Assembly: GCA_965216225.1 (NCBI GenBank)
Contig: CBDCFF010000014.1
Span: forward strand, 1-33,777
Length of the DNA: 33,777 bases
Direction of reading: 5' to 3'
Source of the DNA: 3107 sp965216225
GTDB taxonomy: Bacteria; Pseudomonadota; Alphaproteobacteria; Rhodobacterales; Rhodobacteraceae
Below the pieces are notes generated by a model, which saw only the letters and a list, made by a program, of their open reading frames with translations, did no database searches and was not told where the DNA came from. The position numbers and the translations under genes were made by a program. Shown in pieces: positions 24,856 to 31,997 of this stretch. Positions within the stretch are counted from its first letter, which is position 1; every line of letters starts with the position of its first letter.

Positions 24856-24871
24856 GTCTGTCTGTCTGTCT
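24856..24871. repeat. (GTCT)4 tetranucleotide repeat upstream of recQ
   Basis: Four exact GTCT units lie 22 bases upstream of the chosen recQ start, within the leader or, if the upstream ATG is used, within the coding region. Such tracts can change length by slippage, but four units is short. Confidence 0.7.
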
Positions 24872-24922
24872 GGGGCCAGACATCCCACATGTCGCGGCCC
24901 GTCACAAGGCCGCTTGCGAGGC

Positions 24923-25207
24923 TCAGCGCAAGAGGAGTTCCGGCAGGATGTAATCGCGCAGGGAAATGACGATGATGAACGCGACCAGCGGTGCCAGATC
25001 CAGCGGGCGGGTATCCGGCAGGACGTTGCGAAGCGGCGTATAAATCGGCTCCAGAAACCGGTTCAGGCCGAACCATATCTGCGCCACCACCGGCTGCCGC
25101 AGGTTCAGGACCTGGAAATTGATCAGCCAGCTCATGATGATATGGACGATCATCACGAAGAACATCACGCTCAGGATCAGGTGCAGCGGGCCGTAAATCG
25201 CCATCAT
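24923..25207 (-). CDS. yggT: YggT-family membrane protein
   Basis: This 94-residue protein has two hydrophobic helices (LHLILSVMFFVMIVHIIMSW and LDLAPLVAFIIVISLRDYIL). They flank the YggT signature FLEPIYTPLRNVLPD. YggT proteins are inner-membrane proteins of uncertain role, with links to osmotic shock and cell-division genes in other bacteria. Two adjacent Met codons give alternative starts at 25207 and 25204. recQ follows 88 bases downstream on the same strand, so cotranscription is possible. It is divergent from the thioesterase-like gene. Confidence 0.9.
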   Translation of the reverse strand: MMAIYGPLHLILSVMFFVMIVHIIMSWLINFQVLNLRQPVVAQIWFGLNRFLEPIYTPLRNVLPDTRPLDLAPLVAFIIVISLRDYILPELLLR

Positions 25208-25337
25208 CGGCGGCTCTCCTCGTTCTTGCTTTCCGAAGACCTAGTTGCGACGGCGGAAAAGCGCAAGGACATGTCGCCACGTCATGCTTGACGAAGGGTT
25301 TGCCGGGGCGCATCGGAAACGGAAAGAGGACACGCCC

Positions 25338-25874
25338 ATGTACCCCATATTCCGAATGGCGAAGGAAATCGTCCTGACCCGCAAGGCAGCCCCCCTGCCG
25401 CTGACCGGAACCCATGTGTCAAGGCATATCTGCTGGCCGTGGGATCTGGACATGTGGATGGAACTGAACAATGGCCGCACCCTGACCCTGCTTGATCTTG
25501 CCCGGCTTCCGCTGGCGATGCGCGTCGGTCTGGGCAGGGCCATGCGCCAGCGCCGCTGGGGTCTGACCATAGCGGGCATTTCGGTTCGGTACCGGCAGCG
25601 CATCCGGGCGTTCGACCGGTTTGAAACCCGCAGTCGGGTCGCGGGATGGGACGACAGGTTCATCTATATCGTCCAGAGCATCTGGCGCGGGGATACCTGC
25701 ACCACCCAGGCGCTGTATCGTTCCGCCGTGACCGATGCGACCGGTATCGTTGCCCCGGCGGACGTGGCGGCAGAGCTTGGCGCGCCGCCGGACAGCCCGG
25801 CCATGCCCGCATGGGTGGCGAACTGGATCAAGGCCGAAGCCACCCGCCCCTGGCCACCGGCGCACGGGGAATGA
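25338..25874 (+). CDS. Thioesterase-like (hotdog-fold) protein
   Basis: The 178-residue protein resembles the acyl-CoA thioesterase-like family related to 4-hydroxybenzoyl-CoA thioesterase. The segment HICWPWDLDMWMELNNGRTL corresponds to the conserved D..HLNNG block. GLTIAGISVRYRQRIRAFDR and IYIVQSIWRGDTCTTQALYR match the later hotdog strands. I used the ATG at 25338 because an AAAGAGGA ribosome-binding site precedes it; the frame is open from 25245. The substrate is unknown. It is followed after 100 bases by a transporter gene. Confidence 0.75.
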   Translation: MYPIFRMAKEIVLTRKAAPLPLTGTHVSRHICWPWDLDMWMELNNGRTLTLLDLARLPLAMRVGLGRAMRQRRWGLTIAGISVRYRQRIRAFDRFETRSRVAGWDDRFIYIVQSIWRGDTCTTQALYRSAVTDATGIVAPADVAAELGAPPDSPAMPAWVANWIKAEATRPWPPAHGE

Positions 25875-25974
25875 CCGGACAGCGCACGGCCGGCGACGCG
25901 ATCCTGCCGCCGGGCTTGTGCGCCGCGCCATTTGCCTGTCTTGTGTGATGCAAAGGGCAGGCAGGGGGCATGGC

Positions 25975-27336
25975 ATGGCAGCGATTTCGCCGCGCACGAA
26001 GATCTGGGGCTGGTTTTTCTTCGACTGGGCCAGCCAGCCCTATAACACGCTGCTGCTGACTTTCGTTTTCGGACCCTTCCTTGCGGGCATCGTTGCCGAG
26101 GCGCTCATGACCGATGGATTGAGCGAAACCGCGGCGAAGGCGCAGGCGCAGGGCTTCTGGGCGCTGGGTCAGACCGTTGCGGGGCTGATCGTCGCCTTTT
26201 CCGCCCCGCTTCTGGGCGCTGTCGCGGATACCAGCGGACGCCGGTTGCCCTGGGTCCGGTTTTTCTCGGTTCTCTATGTGTGCGGGTCTTTCGCCCTGTG
26301 GTGGACCAACCCGGACGGCTCGAACGCCACACTGATGCTGATCGCCTTCGGGATCGGGTTCGTGGGAATGGAACTGGCCCATATCTTTGTCAATTCGCTG
26401 CTGCCCGATCTGGGGGGCAAGGATGAAATCGGGCAAATCTCCGGTTCCGGATTTGCGTTTGGCTACTGGGGCGGTGTGCTGTCGCTGACGATCATGCTGC
26501 TTTTCTTTCGGGACGATGCCAGCGGCAAGACCCTGATCGGGCTTGATCCGCCATTCGGGCTGAATGCCTCGGAATTCGGGGGCACCCGCTTTGTCGGCCC
26601 GTTCGTGGCGCTCTGGTACGCCGCGTTCATGGTCCTCTTTTTCCGCTGGGTGAAAGAGCCTGCGAAACCCCGTTCCGACAGCACGGTTGGCAAGACCCTG
26701 CAACAGCTCTGGCAAAGCATCCGCAATCTGGGACGGTCGCTTGCGATGTATCTGCTGTCGTCCATGGTTTACCGCGATGCGCTGAACGGGCTTTACGGGT
26801 TTGGCGGGGTTTACGCGAAACTCGTGCTTGACTGGTCGATCATGCAGATCGGCATTTTCGGCATCGTGGGCGCGGTCTCGGCGGCGGTCTTTTCCTGGAT
26901 CGGCGGCAGGGCGGATCGGGTCCATGGCCCGAAACCCGTCATCGCCACCTGTATCGTCACCCTCGCGCTGGTCTGCCTGATCGTCGCCGGGATGGGCCGC
27001 GACACCCTGTTCGGCCTGCCACTGGCGGCAGGGTCGGGCCTGCCCGACGCCATATTCCTTGTCTGCGGCGCGATCATCGGGGCGGCAGGGGGGGCGATTC
27101 AGGCGTCTTCCCGGTCGCTCATGGTGCGCCACGCCAATCTCGAGCGCCCGACAGAGGCATTCGGGCTTTACGCCCTGTCCGGGCGCGCCACCGCCTTTGT
27201 CGCCCCGGCCATGATCGGTATCGTCACAACGGCCACCGGCAACGCGCGTCTGGGCATGATCCCGCTCATCGCACTTTTCATGCTGGGGCTGGCGCTGCTA
27301 GGCTGGGTCAATCTGGACGGAGATCGGAACCCATGA
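25975..27336 (+). CDS. UMF1-type MFS transporter
   Basis: The 453-residue membrane protein belongs to the UMF1/Atg22-like branch of the major facilitator superfamily. The opening KIWGWFFFDWASQPYNTLLL is the family hallmark, and about twelve hydrophobic segments follow. The middle contains LPDLGGKDEIGQISGSGFA, also characteristic. The start at 25975 follows a GCAGGGGG ribosome-binding site. The substrate is not known for bacterial members. The stop codon overlaps the next start (ATGA at 27333), so mepA is translationally coupled to it. Confidence 0.88.
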   Translation: MAAISPRTKIWGWFFFDWASQPYNTLLLTFVFGPFLAGIVAEALMTDGLSETAAKAQAQGFWALGQTVAGLIVAFSAPLLGAVADTSGRRLPWVRFFSVLYVCGSFALWWTNPDGSNATLMLIAFGIGFVGMELAHIFVNSLLPDLGGKDEIGQISGSGFAFGYWGGVLSLTIMLLFFRDDASGKTLIGLDPPFGLNASEFGGTRFVGPFVALWYAAFMVLFFRWVKEPAKPRSDSTVGKTLQQLWQSIRNLGRSLAMYLLSSMVYRDALNGLYGFGGVYAKLVLDWSIMQIGIFGIVGAVSAAVFSWIGGRADRVHGPKPVIATCIVTLALVCLIVAGMGRDTLFGLPLAAGSGLPDAIFLVCGAIIGAAGGAIQASSRSLMVRHANLERPTEAFGLYALSGRATAFVAPAMIGIVTTATGNARLGMIPLIALFMLGLALLGWVNLDGDRNP

Positions 27337-28254
27337 TCCGTTTGCCCGGCATCCTTTTCATCGCCTGCGTTCTTGCCGGTTGCAGGACGCCCGAACCGGT
27401 GGTGCAACACTCCGTTCTCCCCGGTGTCTGCCGGCACTGCCGGCGCGCCCTTGCCGGCAGACGAGGCCCGGCGGTTCTTCGGCAACCGGCGCGATGCCTC
27501 GCGCCATTCCCCCACGCCTTATGGCGGTTATGCCAGGGGGTGTCTGGCCGGAGCCGTCCGGTTGCCGGAAACCGGACCGGTCTGGCAGGCCATGCGTCTG
27601 TCGCGGAACCGCAACTGGGCGCACCCGGAGGCCATTGCCTTCATCGAACGGCTTGGCCGGGCGGCGGTGCAGGCCGGTTGGAACGGGCTATACACAGGCG
27701 ACATCTCGCAGCCCCGTGGCGGTCCGATGCTGACCGGGCACAGGTCACATCAGATCGGGCTGGATATGGATATATGGATGCGTCCCGCGAAGGATATGAC
27801 GCTCAGCCGCGGGATGCGGGAGAATCTGCCCCCCGTCTCCATGCGCCGCGAAGGCGGGGCGTTCGTGAACGAACACTGGACGCAGGCGCATCACCGGATT
27901 CTCAGGGCTGCGGCAAGGGATCCGGCGGTGGCGCGCATCTTCGTGTTTCCGGGCGCCAAGGTGCGGATGTGCAACGACGAGACCGGCAATCGCGACTGGC
28001 TGCGCAAGATCAGGCCCTGGTGGGGGCATCACCATCACTTCCATGTGCGCCTTGCCTGCCCGGACGGGGCCGGCGACTGCGCCAATCAGAACCCGCCGCC
28101 GCCCGGTGACGGCTGCGCGGATGCGGGGAAATGGGTGCGCGACATCCTGAACCCGCCGCCGCCCGACCCGAACGCCCCGCCGCCCGTCCCGCGCAGGGAA
28201 CTGACCCTCGCCGATCTGCCCGCCCAATGCGCGGAAGTCCTGTCTGCGGACTGA
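27333..28254 (+). pseudogene. mepA: Penicillin-insensitive murein endopeptidase MepA, apparent frameshift
   Basis: The ATG at 27333 overlaps the upstream stop and begins a lipoprotein signal (ILFIACVLAGC). After about 30 codons the frame loses homology. The protein resumes one frame over as SAGTAGAPLPADEARRFFG and runs intact to 28254. Removing one C from the CCCC run at 27419-27422 joins the two parts exactly. The enzyme part is normal, with the zinc motifs GHRSHQIGLDMDIW and HHHHFHVRL, and a Pro-rich tail follows. MepA cleaves D-Ala-mDAP cross-links. A TTG at 27373 could start the second frame but would leave no export signal. Confidence 0.85.
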
Positions 28255-28467
28255 TCCCCGCGCCCCAGGGCGCGTTCCGTCCGGCATGATCCGCAAGGCC
28301 CCGGCCCCATGGCAGGGCGACGGCAAGCGACAGCAAGTCCTGCACCCGGAGATCGCCGGAGATCGCCTGCCACCCTCTTGATCCGTGCGCAACCTTTGTG
28401 CTACAGCCCGCGTCCCGCAAAGACCGCGGGGCCGGGTCGCCGCTACCCTGTCAGGACGGATCACAGG
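28255..28467. other. Leader region of yhhQ
   Basis: These 213 bases contain no gene. A CCCGCG..CGCGGG hairpin lies at about 28409-28433. I looked for a preQ1 riboswitch, given the downstream gene, and saw no recognisable aptamer core. Confidence 0.4.
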
Positions 28468-29088
28468 ATGACACGCTTTCTTCCCGGCATTCTTGCCATG
28501 GCCGCCGTTATCGTGGCCTCGAACATTCTGGTTCAGTTCCTGCTGGGCAACTGGCTGACCTGGGGCGCTTTCACCTATCCCCTGGCCTTCCTGGTCACTG
28601 ATGTCACGAACCGCGTTCATGGGGTTCGGGCCGCGCGCAGGGTGGTGGTCGCCGGTTTCGTGGTCGGCGTCATCTGCTCTTTGATCGGCACCCGGATCGT
28701 GGGCGATTTCGGCCCGCTCGTGACCCTGCGTATCGCCATCGGGTCGGGCGTGGCGTTCCTCGTCGCCCAGATTCTGGATGTCGCCGTCTTCAACAGCCTG
28801 CGGAAAGGGCGATGGTGGCGGGCGCCGCTGGCCTCGACCCTTGTCGGATCGTCGGTGGACACTGCGCTGTTCTTCACGATCGCCTTCTCGGGCGCGCTCG
28901 GTTTTCTGGAACCCGCCAATGACGTGGGCTGGGCCGCACAAGCCCTGCCGCTGATCGGGGTCGGTCCGGTCTGTCCGTTATGGGTGTCGCTCGGCCTTGC
29001 GGATTGGCTGGTGAAATTGTCTCTGGCGCTGCTCGCGCTGATGCCTTTCCGGGTGATTGTTGCAAAACTGTCGCCACATGCCGGGTAA
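28468..29088 (+). CDS. yhhQ: Queuosine-precursor transporter (VUT/YhhQ family)
   Basis: The 206-residue membrane protein has the family's features: an N-terminal helix (ILAMAAVIVASNILVQFLLG), then FTYPLAFLVTDVTNRVHG with the conserved acidic and Asn residues. LVGSSVDTALFFTIAFSG comes later. About six membrane helices are visible. YhhQ imports 7-deazaguanine precursors for queuosine tRNA modification. An ACAGG sequence precedes the ATG. It stands alone between mepA and the small leader unit. Confidence 0.88.
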   Translation: MTRFLPGILAMAAVIVASNILVQFLLGNWLTWGAFTYPLAFLVTDVTNRVHGVRAARRVVVAGFVVGVICSLIGTRIVGDFGPLVTLRIAIGSGVAFLVAQILDVAVFNSLRKGRWWRAPLASTLVGSSVDTALFFTIAFSGALGFLEPANDVGWAAQALPLIGVGPVCPLWVSLGLADWLVKLSLALLALMPFRVIVAKLSPHAG

Positions 29089-29095
29089 AAAGGTT

Positions 29096-29101
29096 TTGAC
29101 A
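29096..29101 (+). promoter_or_regulatory. Consensus -35 element upstream of the small ORF unit
   Basis: TTGACA matches the -35 consensus exactly and lies 63 bases before the 18-codon ORF. No good -10 hexamer is found 16-18 bases downstream (the best is ACCCTT), so the promoter assignment is tentative. Confidence 0.4.
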
Positions 29102-29143
29102 AACACAAAATCTGTGGCACCCTTCGGCCTGTGGACAACAAAC

Positions 29144-29155
29144 AGAAAGGAGGTG
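29144..29155 (+). promoter_or_regulatory. Exceptionally strong ribosome-binding site
   Basis: AGAAAGGAGGTG is complementary over 12 bases to the usual alphaproteobacterial 16S rRNA tail (CACCTCCTTTCT). It lies three bases before the ATG. Two other segments of the same putative transcript can pair with it: GGCACCCTT at 29116-29124 and TTGCCACCTCC at 29270-29280, the latter with one mismatch over 11 bases. Confidence 0.75.
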
Positions 29156-29158
29156 CCA

Positions 29159-29215
29159 ATGATCATTGGGAAACAGGAGCAGCTGGTCAAGGATACGGGC
29201 GAGGTGACGATCTAG
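29159..29215 (+). CDS. 18-residue small ORF, possible leader peptide
   Basis: The ORF encodes MIIGKQEQLVKDTGEVTI and ends in TAG. It is preceded by an almost perfect ribosome-binding site and followed, about 80 bases later, by an intrinsic terminator, so it forms a self-contained unit of roughly 230 bases. The peptide is charged and not membrane-spanning, and shows no run of one amino acid of the kind used in classical attenuation. I do not recognise it. It may be a real microprotein, a leader peptide, or the coding part of a dual-function small RNA. Confidence 0.5.
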   Translation: MIIGKQEQLVKDTGEVTI

Positions 29216-29291
29216 GGGGCAGCCCCTCTGACACGATCCTGGCTCCGGGCAGCCCTGTCGGCTCCCTGCTTGCCACCTCCAATTCTCAAGG

Positions 29292-29320
29292 AGAGCCCCG
29301 GCCGGTTCTGTCGGGGCTCT
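29292..29320 (+). terminator. Intrinsic terminator of the small ORF unit
   Basis: AGAGCCCCG (29292-29300) and CGGGGCTCT (29312-29320) form a perfect 9-bp stem around an 11-nt loop. It is followed by TTCCGTTCC, a weak T-tract of the sort common in GC-rich alphaproteobacteria. G-T and A-T pairs extend the stem by two. Confidence 0.8.
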
Positions 29321-29430
29321 TTCCGTTCCGGCGGTCCGGTTCTGCACCGGTATCCTGTCGGTTCCGGGCCGCGAACATTTCCGGCAGGATGAAACCGGCG
29401 GGCGGTGCCCGCTTGCGCCGGTTCTGAACG

Positions 29431-29850
29431 ATGTTGCACATCACCGAAGATATCCGGATCGAAGACCGGGAACTGACCGAACGGTTCATACGGTCTTCCG
29501 GCCCCGGCGGTCAGAATGTCAACAAGGTGGCGACAGCCGTGGAACTGCGGTTCGCGGCGGCGCAGAGCCCGAACCTGCCCGAAGCGGTCAAGCGGCGGCT
29601 CCGACGGCTGGCCGGGCGGCGCTGGACGCTGGATGGGGAGATTGTCATCCGGGCGGAAGAAAGCCGCAGTCAGGCGCGAAACCGAGAGGCCGCGCGGGAA
29701 CGGCTGGCCGCGCTTGTCCGCCGGGCGCTGGCGGCGCCGGAACGGCGGGTGCGGACAAGCCCGACACGGGGATCGGTAAAGCGGCGGCTGATGGCAAAAA
29801 AGGCGCGCGGCGCGGTAAAGGCGTTGCGCAGGAATGTCGAGCAGGAGTGA
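29431..29850 (+). CDS. arfB: Alternative ribosome-rescue factor / peptidyl-tRNA hydrolase ArfB
   Basis: The 139-residue protein has the release-factor GGQ motif in RSSGPGGQNVNKVATAVELR. It has a long basic C-terminal tail (VKRRLMAKKARGAVKALRRN) that threads the mRNA channel in ArfB/YaeJ. These proteins hydrolyse peptidyl-tRNA on stalled non-stop ribosomes. The length and architecture match the family, and the lack of a codon-recognition domain distinguishes it from RF1/RF2. The gene is intact and lies just after the small ORF unit. Confidence 0.93.
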   Translation: MLHITEDIRIEDRELTERFIRSSGPGGQNVNKVATAVELRFAAAQSPNLPEAVKRRLRRLAGRRWTLDGEIVIRAEESRSQARNREAARERLAALVRRALAAPERRVRTSPTRGSVKRRLMAKKARGAVKALRRNVEQE

Positions 29851-29973
29851 GCGCGTCCTGCAACGCCGGGTTCGCGCAGGACTGCGGACCGCGCCTTGCC
29901 CGGTGCAGGCTCCGGGACCGGGAACCGCCCCATCCGTTCGGGAGCGCCTGCCCCAACCGGCGGCAACCGCGTC

Positions 29974-30305
29974 AGGGCGGAATGCTTCGGATATTTTCGA
30001 TGCCAGCGGCGCGTGGCGGGCGATGCGCCGGGCGATGCGCCGGGCGATGCGCACGCCTTCCACGATGGTCCGGCAATCGGTTTCGGTGGCCAGGTAATCG
30101 GGATGTATTTTCGGATGCGCGCGCGGATCGGGGGAAGACAGCCGGATCTCTCCCCGGCTTTCGGGGCGCAACTGGCAGACCGACATGGTGAAGGCGCTGA
30201 AGGGAAGAACGCACCGATGGCGAAATTCGCGTTGAATTCATCGGCGACAACCGGATTTGCGGCCAGTTGTCCTGTGTCGAGAAAACCCGGCCGGGCGTGA
30301 TTGAC
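29974..30305 (-). pseudogene. GMC oxidoreductase (choline-dehydrogenase type) remnant
   Basis: On the minus strand, VCQLRPESRGEIRLSSPDPR, then HPKIHPDYLATETDCRTIVE and APLASKISEAFRP are the substrate-binding C-terminal region of GMC flavoenzymes. Just upstream the homologous sequence is in another frame (ADEFNANFAIGAFFPSA), showing an indel near 30195. The FAD-binding N-terminus and the final HPTGTCRMG-type block are missing. Within the remnant, the codons for IARR are expanded by a threefold 12-bp repeat. Intact enzymes oxidise alcohols such as choline. Confidence 0.75.
30018..30052. repeat. Threefold 12-bp tandem repeat (GGGCGATGCGCC)
   Basis: GGGCGATGCGCC occurs three times in a row, the last copy lacking its final match. 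It sits in the dead GMC gene and encodes repeated Ile-Ala-Arg-Arg on the minus strand, where relatives have a single such unit. It looks like replication slippage. Confidence 0.9.
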
Positions 30306-30690
30306 ATGTATGCGGCCTCGACCCGGAACTCCGCCGGTGGCGCGCCTTGTCTGAACGTGCTGGACTATGCCTGCATGTTCCCCGGCCGCGCTGCGCAGTA
30401 TCATTTCCTCTACAGTCCCGAATCGCGGAAACTGCTGCGCGAACCGCTGGAAAAGCGCCACGGGCTGAAGTTCCTGTTCAGCCATTGCGGATTGCGGGGC
30501 ATCCAGCTTGGCCAGTCCTTCGCCGACAAACCCGCGGTGACACGGCTGGAAGAGCTTTTCGGCGCCAAGAACCGTGTCACCGGCACCCGGCCTGGCCGGA
30601 TCGCCATGCAGTTTCCGAACCTCGACCCGGCGCCATGGGCGCAGTGGCGCGAGCGCCCGAACGGTTGGGCCGGCGGCGTGGACATCTATC
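30303..30690 (+). pseudogene. dctP: TRAP transporter substrate-binding protein (DctP) fragment
   Basis: The frame encodes SAGGAPCLNVLDYACMFPGR, then AAQYHFLYSPESRKLLREPL and HGLKFLFSHCGLRGIQLG, followed by ELFGAKNRVTGTRPGRIAMQ. These are consecutive conserved blocks of DctP-type periplasmic binding proteins. There is no signal peptide, and the sequence loses homology after about 30620. The C-terminal half is missing. Intact DctP captures an organic acid and passes it to the DctQM membrane complex, whose remnants follow. Confidence 0.75.
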
Positions 30691-30779
30691 AGGAAATCCA
30701 CGATGCCGCCCGGCAGATTCCCGTGGACACCCTGCCCGAAAATGTCGAACCGCGCCGCTGGTGGCGGGCGACCCGAGCG

Positions 30780-30990
30780 CCCTCGCCGCGTCGTTCCGGT
30801 TCGTCTATCTCGTCGGTCCGTGGTCCACCACCCTGCCGCCGTTCCTGTTTCTGATCATGACGTGGTTCGGATGCAGCTACAACGTCAAGCTGCGCACTCA
30901 TCTGGCGTTTTCCGAATTTCGCACCGCGATGCCGCTGGCCGGGCAGATGGCCTGCCTGATGCTGGCCGCGGTGCTGTGGATCGGCGGGGG
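30780..30990 (+). pseudogene. dctQ: TRAP transporter small permease (DctQ) fragment
   Basis: RFVYLVGPWSTTLPPFLFLI, then MTWFGCSYNVKLRTHLAFSE and FRTAMPLAGQMACLMLAAVL match the middle of DctQ-family four-helix membrane subunits. The first and last helices are absent. The frame differs from that of the DctP remnant but runs directly into the DctM remnant without a stop, so the original gene boundary has been deleted. Confidence 0.75.
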
Positions 30991-30994
30991 CGAA

Positions 30995-31305
30995 AAGGAA
31001 ATCAGCGAAAAGAGGATCAGCGAAATGCTGGTTGTGCGGGGCTTCGGCCCGATGGCCATTGTCTTCGTCGCCGGAATGGTGCTGGAAAGCCTGCCCGTCA
31101 CCATCATCCTGGCCCCCATCCTGGCCCCCATCCTGGCCCCCATCGTCCATTCGGTCGGGGTGGATCCGGTGCAGTTCGCGGTGATCTTCCTGGTTGGCGC
31201 CTCGATCGGTTTCATCACCCCGCCCTACGGGCTGAACCTCCATGTCGCATCCGGCGTCACGGGCGTTCCATACTTCCGCCTGCCGGGATATACCGTACCC
31301 TGTCT
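30995..31305 (+). pseudogene. dctM: TRAP transporter large permease (DctM) C-terminal fragment
   Basis: MAIVFVAGMVLESLPVTIIL and HSVGVDPVQFAVIFLVGASI, then GFITPPYGLNLHVASGVTGV are the hallmark C-terminal region of DctM. That subunit's roughly 430 residues should span the membrane about a dozen times, so three quarters are missing. An ILAP segment has been expanded by a threefold 12-bp repeat (31106-31141). The frame continues without a stop into IclR-like sequence. Confidence 0.8.
31106..31141. repeat. Threefold 12-bp tandem repeat (ATCCTGGCCCCC)
   Basis: Three exact copies of ATCCTGGCCCCC lie in the DctM remnant and encode Ile-Leu-Ala-Pro three times. Relatives typically have one or two. 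It is the same length and copy number as the unrelated repeat in the GMC remnant 1.1 kb away. Confidence 0.95.
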
Positions 31306-31775
31306 TTTCGCCCTGCCCGACCGCGACGCGATGATCTGTCTGGAGCGTGTGGAAACCGAATGGCCCCTGCGCATCCAGCTTCCCGCGGGGTCGCGGACGC
31401 CCCTTTATTGCACCGCCGGCGGCAAGATGTATCTCAGTTCGCTTCAGGGCAGCCATCTGCACCGCTGTCTTGAGGCGACCGTGCTCGAAGCGCACACGCC
31501 CAACACCATCACCGATCCCGCCGCCCTGCTGGAAGAACTGCGCACGATCCGCAAACGCGGCCATTCGCTGGACCGCGAAGAGTTCATGACCGACATGATC
31601 GCCCTGGCCGTGCCGATCCGGGAGGCCAACGGCCGCCTGATGGCCACGCTTTCCTTCCACGCGCCCACCCTGCGGTTCGACGCCGGCGGCGCGCTGCTCT
31701 ATCTGGAAACTCTCGGAAAAGCCTCTGCGGAACTGGCGACGCTGGTGGCGGAACAGCGCCTGTCGTCACCCCCCG
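31300..31775 (+). pseudogene. IclR-family regulator, effector domain only
   Basis: LPDRDAMICLERVETEWPLR, then SRTPLYCTAGGKMYLSSL, THE HTPNTITDPAALLEELRTI block, and RKRGHSLDREEFMTDMIALA with AVPIREANGRLMATLSFHAP form a nearly complete IclR C-terminal ligand-binding domain. The N-terminal helix-turn-helix is missing, replaced in frame by the DctM tail. IclR regulators often control an adjacent TRAP transporter, which fits the neighbours. The open frame runs on to 31894 beyond the natural end. Without a DNA-binding domain it cannot act as a normal repressor. Confidence 0.8.
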
Positions 31776-31872
31776 TTCAGGCTCGCAGCACCTGCCGCGC
31801 CCGCGCAGGCGATCCGGGCTCACATACAGGCGACCGGCCGCTTCGGGCGTTTTTTCTCCGGTCTGGATACGG

Positions 31873-31901
31873 GGGTAATGTTCTGTGCGGGTAATGTTCT
31901 G
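31873..31901 (+). promoter_or_regulatory. Direct repeat GGGTAATGTTCTG upstream of manC
   Basis: Two exact 13-bp copies (31873-31885 and 31889-31901) are spaced 16 bases apart, about 100 bases before the manC start. They could be a regulator site or a chance duplication. Confidence 0.4.
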
Positions 31902-31997
31902 GTAACTGTATCTGCCCTAACTTACCGGGACCGACGAATCCTGTTTGCGTGTGTTTCGGCATTCCGGATGTGCGGTTTCTGAGCAGGGGATACTGTT

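Noticed and set aside
22690..24969. Long plus-strand frame opposite recQ
   Set aside because: RecQ motifs are complete on the minus strand. The plus frame is low-complexity and an antisense shadow.
28255..28467. preQ1 riboswitch upstream of yhhQ
   Set aside because: Expected from the gene's function, but no aptamer core sequence could be recognised.
29159..29215. Type I toxin or RiPP precursor
   Set aside because: The peptide is charged with no hydrophobic span, no Cys/Ser/Thr-rich core, and no modifying enzyme nearby.
30347..31894. A novel four-domain fusion protein
   Set aside because: Each part is an incomplete fragment of a separate gene, with membrane helices and DNA-binding domains missing. 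Decay is the simpler explanation, though the open frame is reported as a finding.
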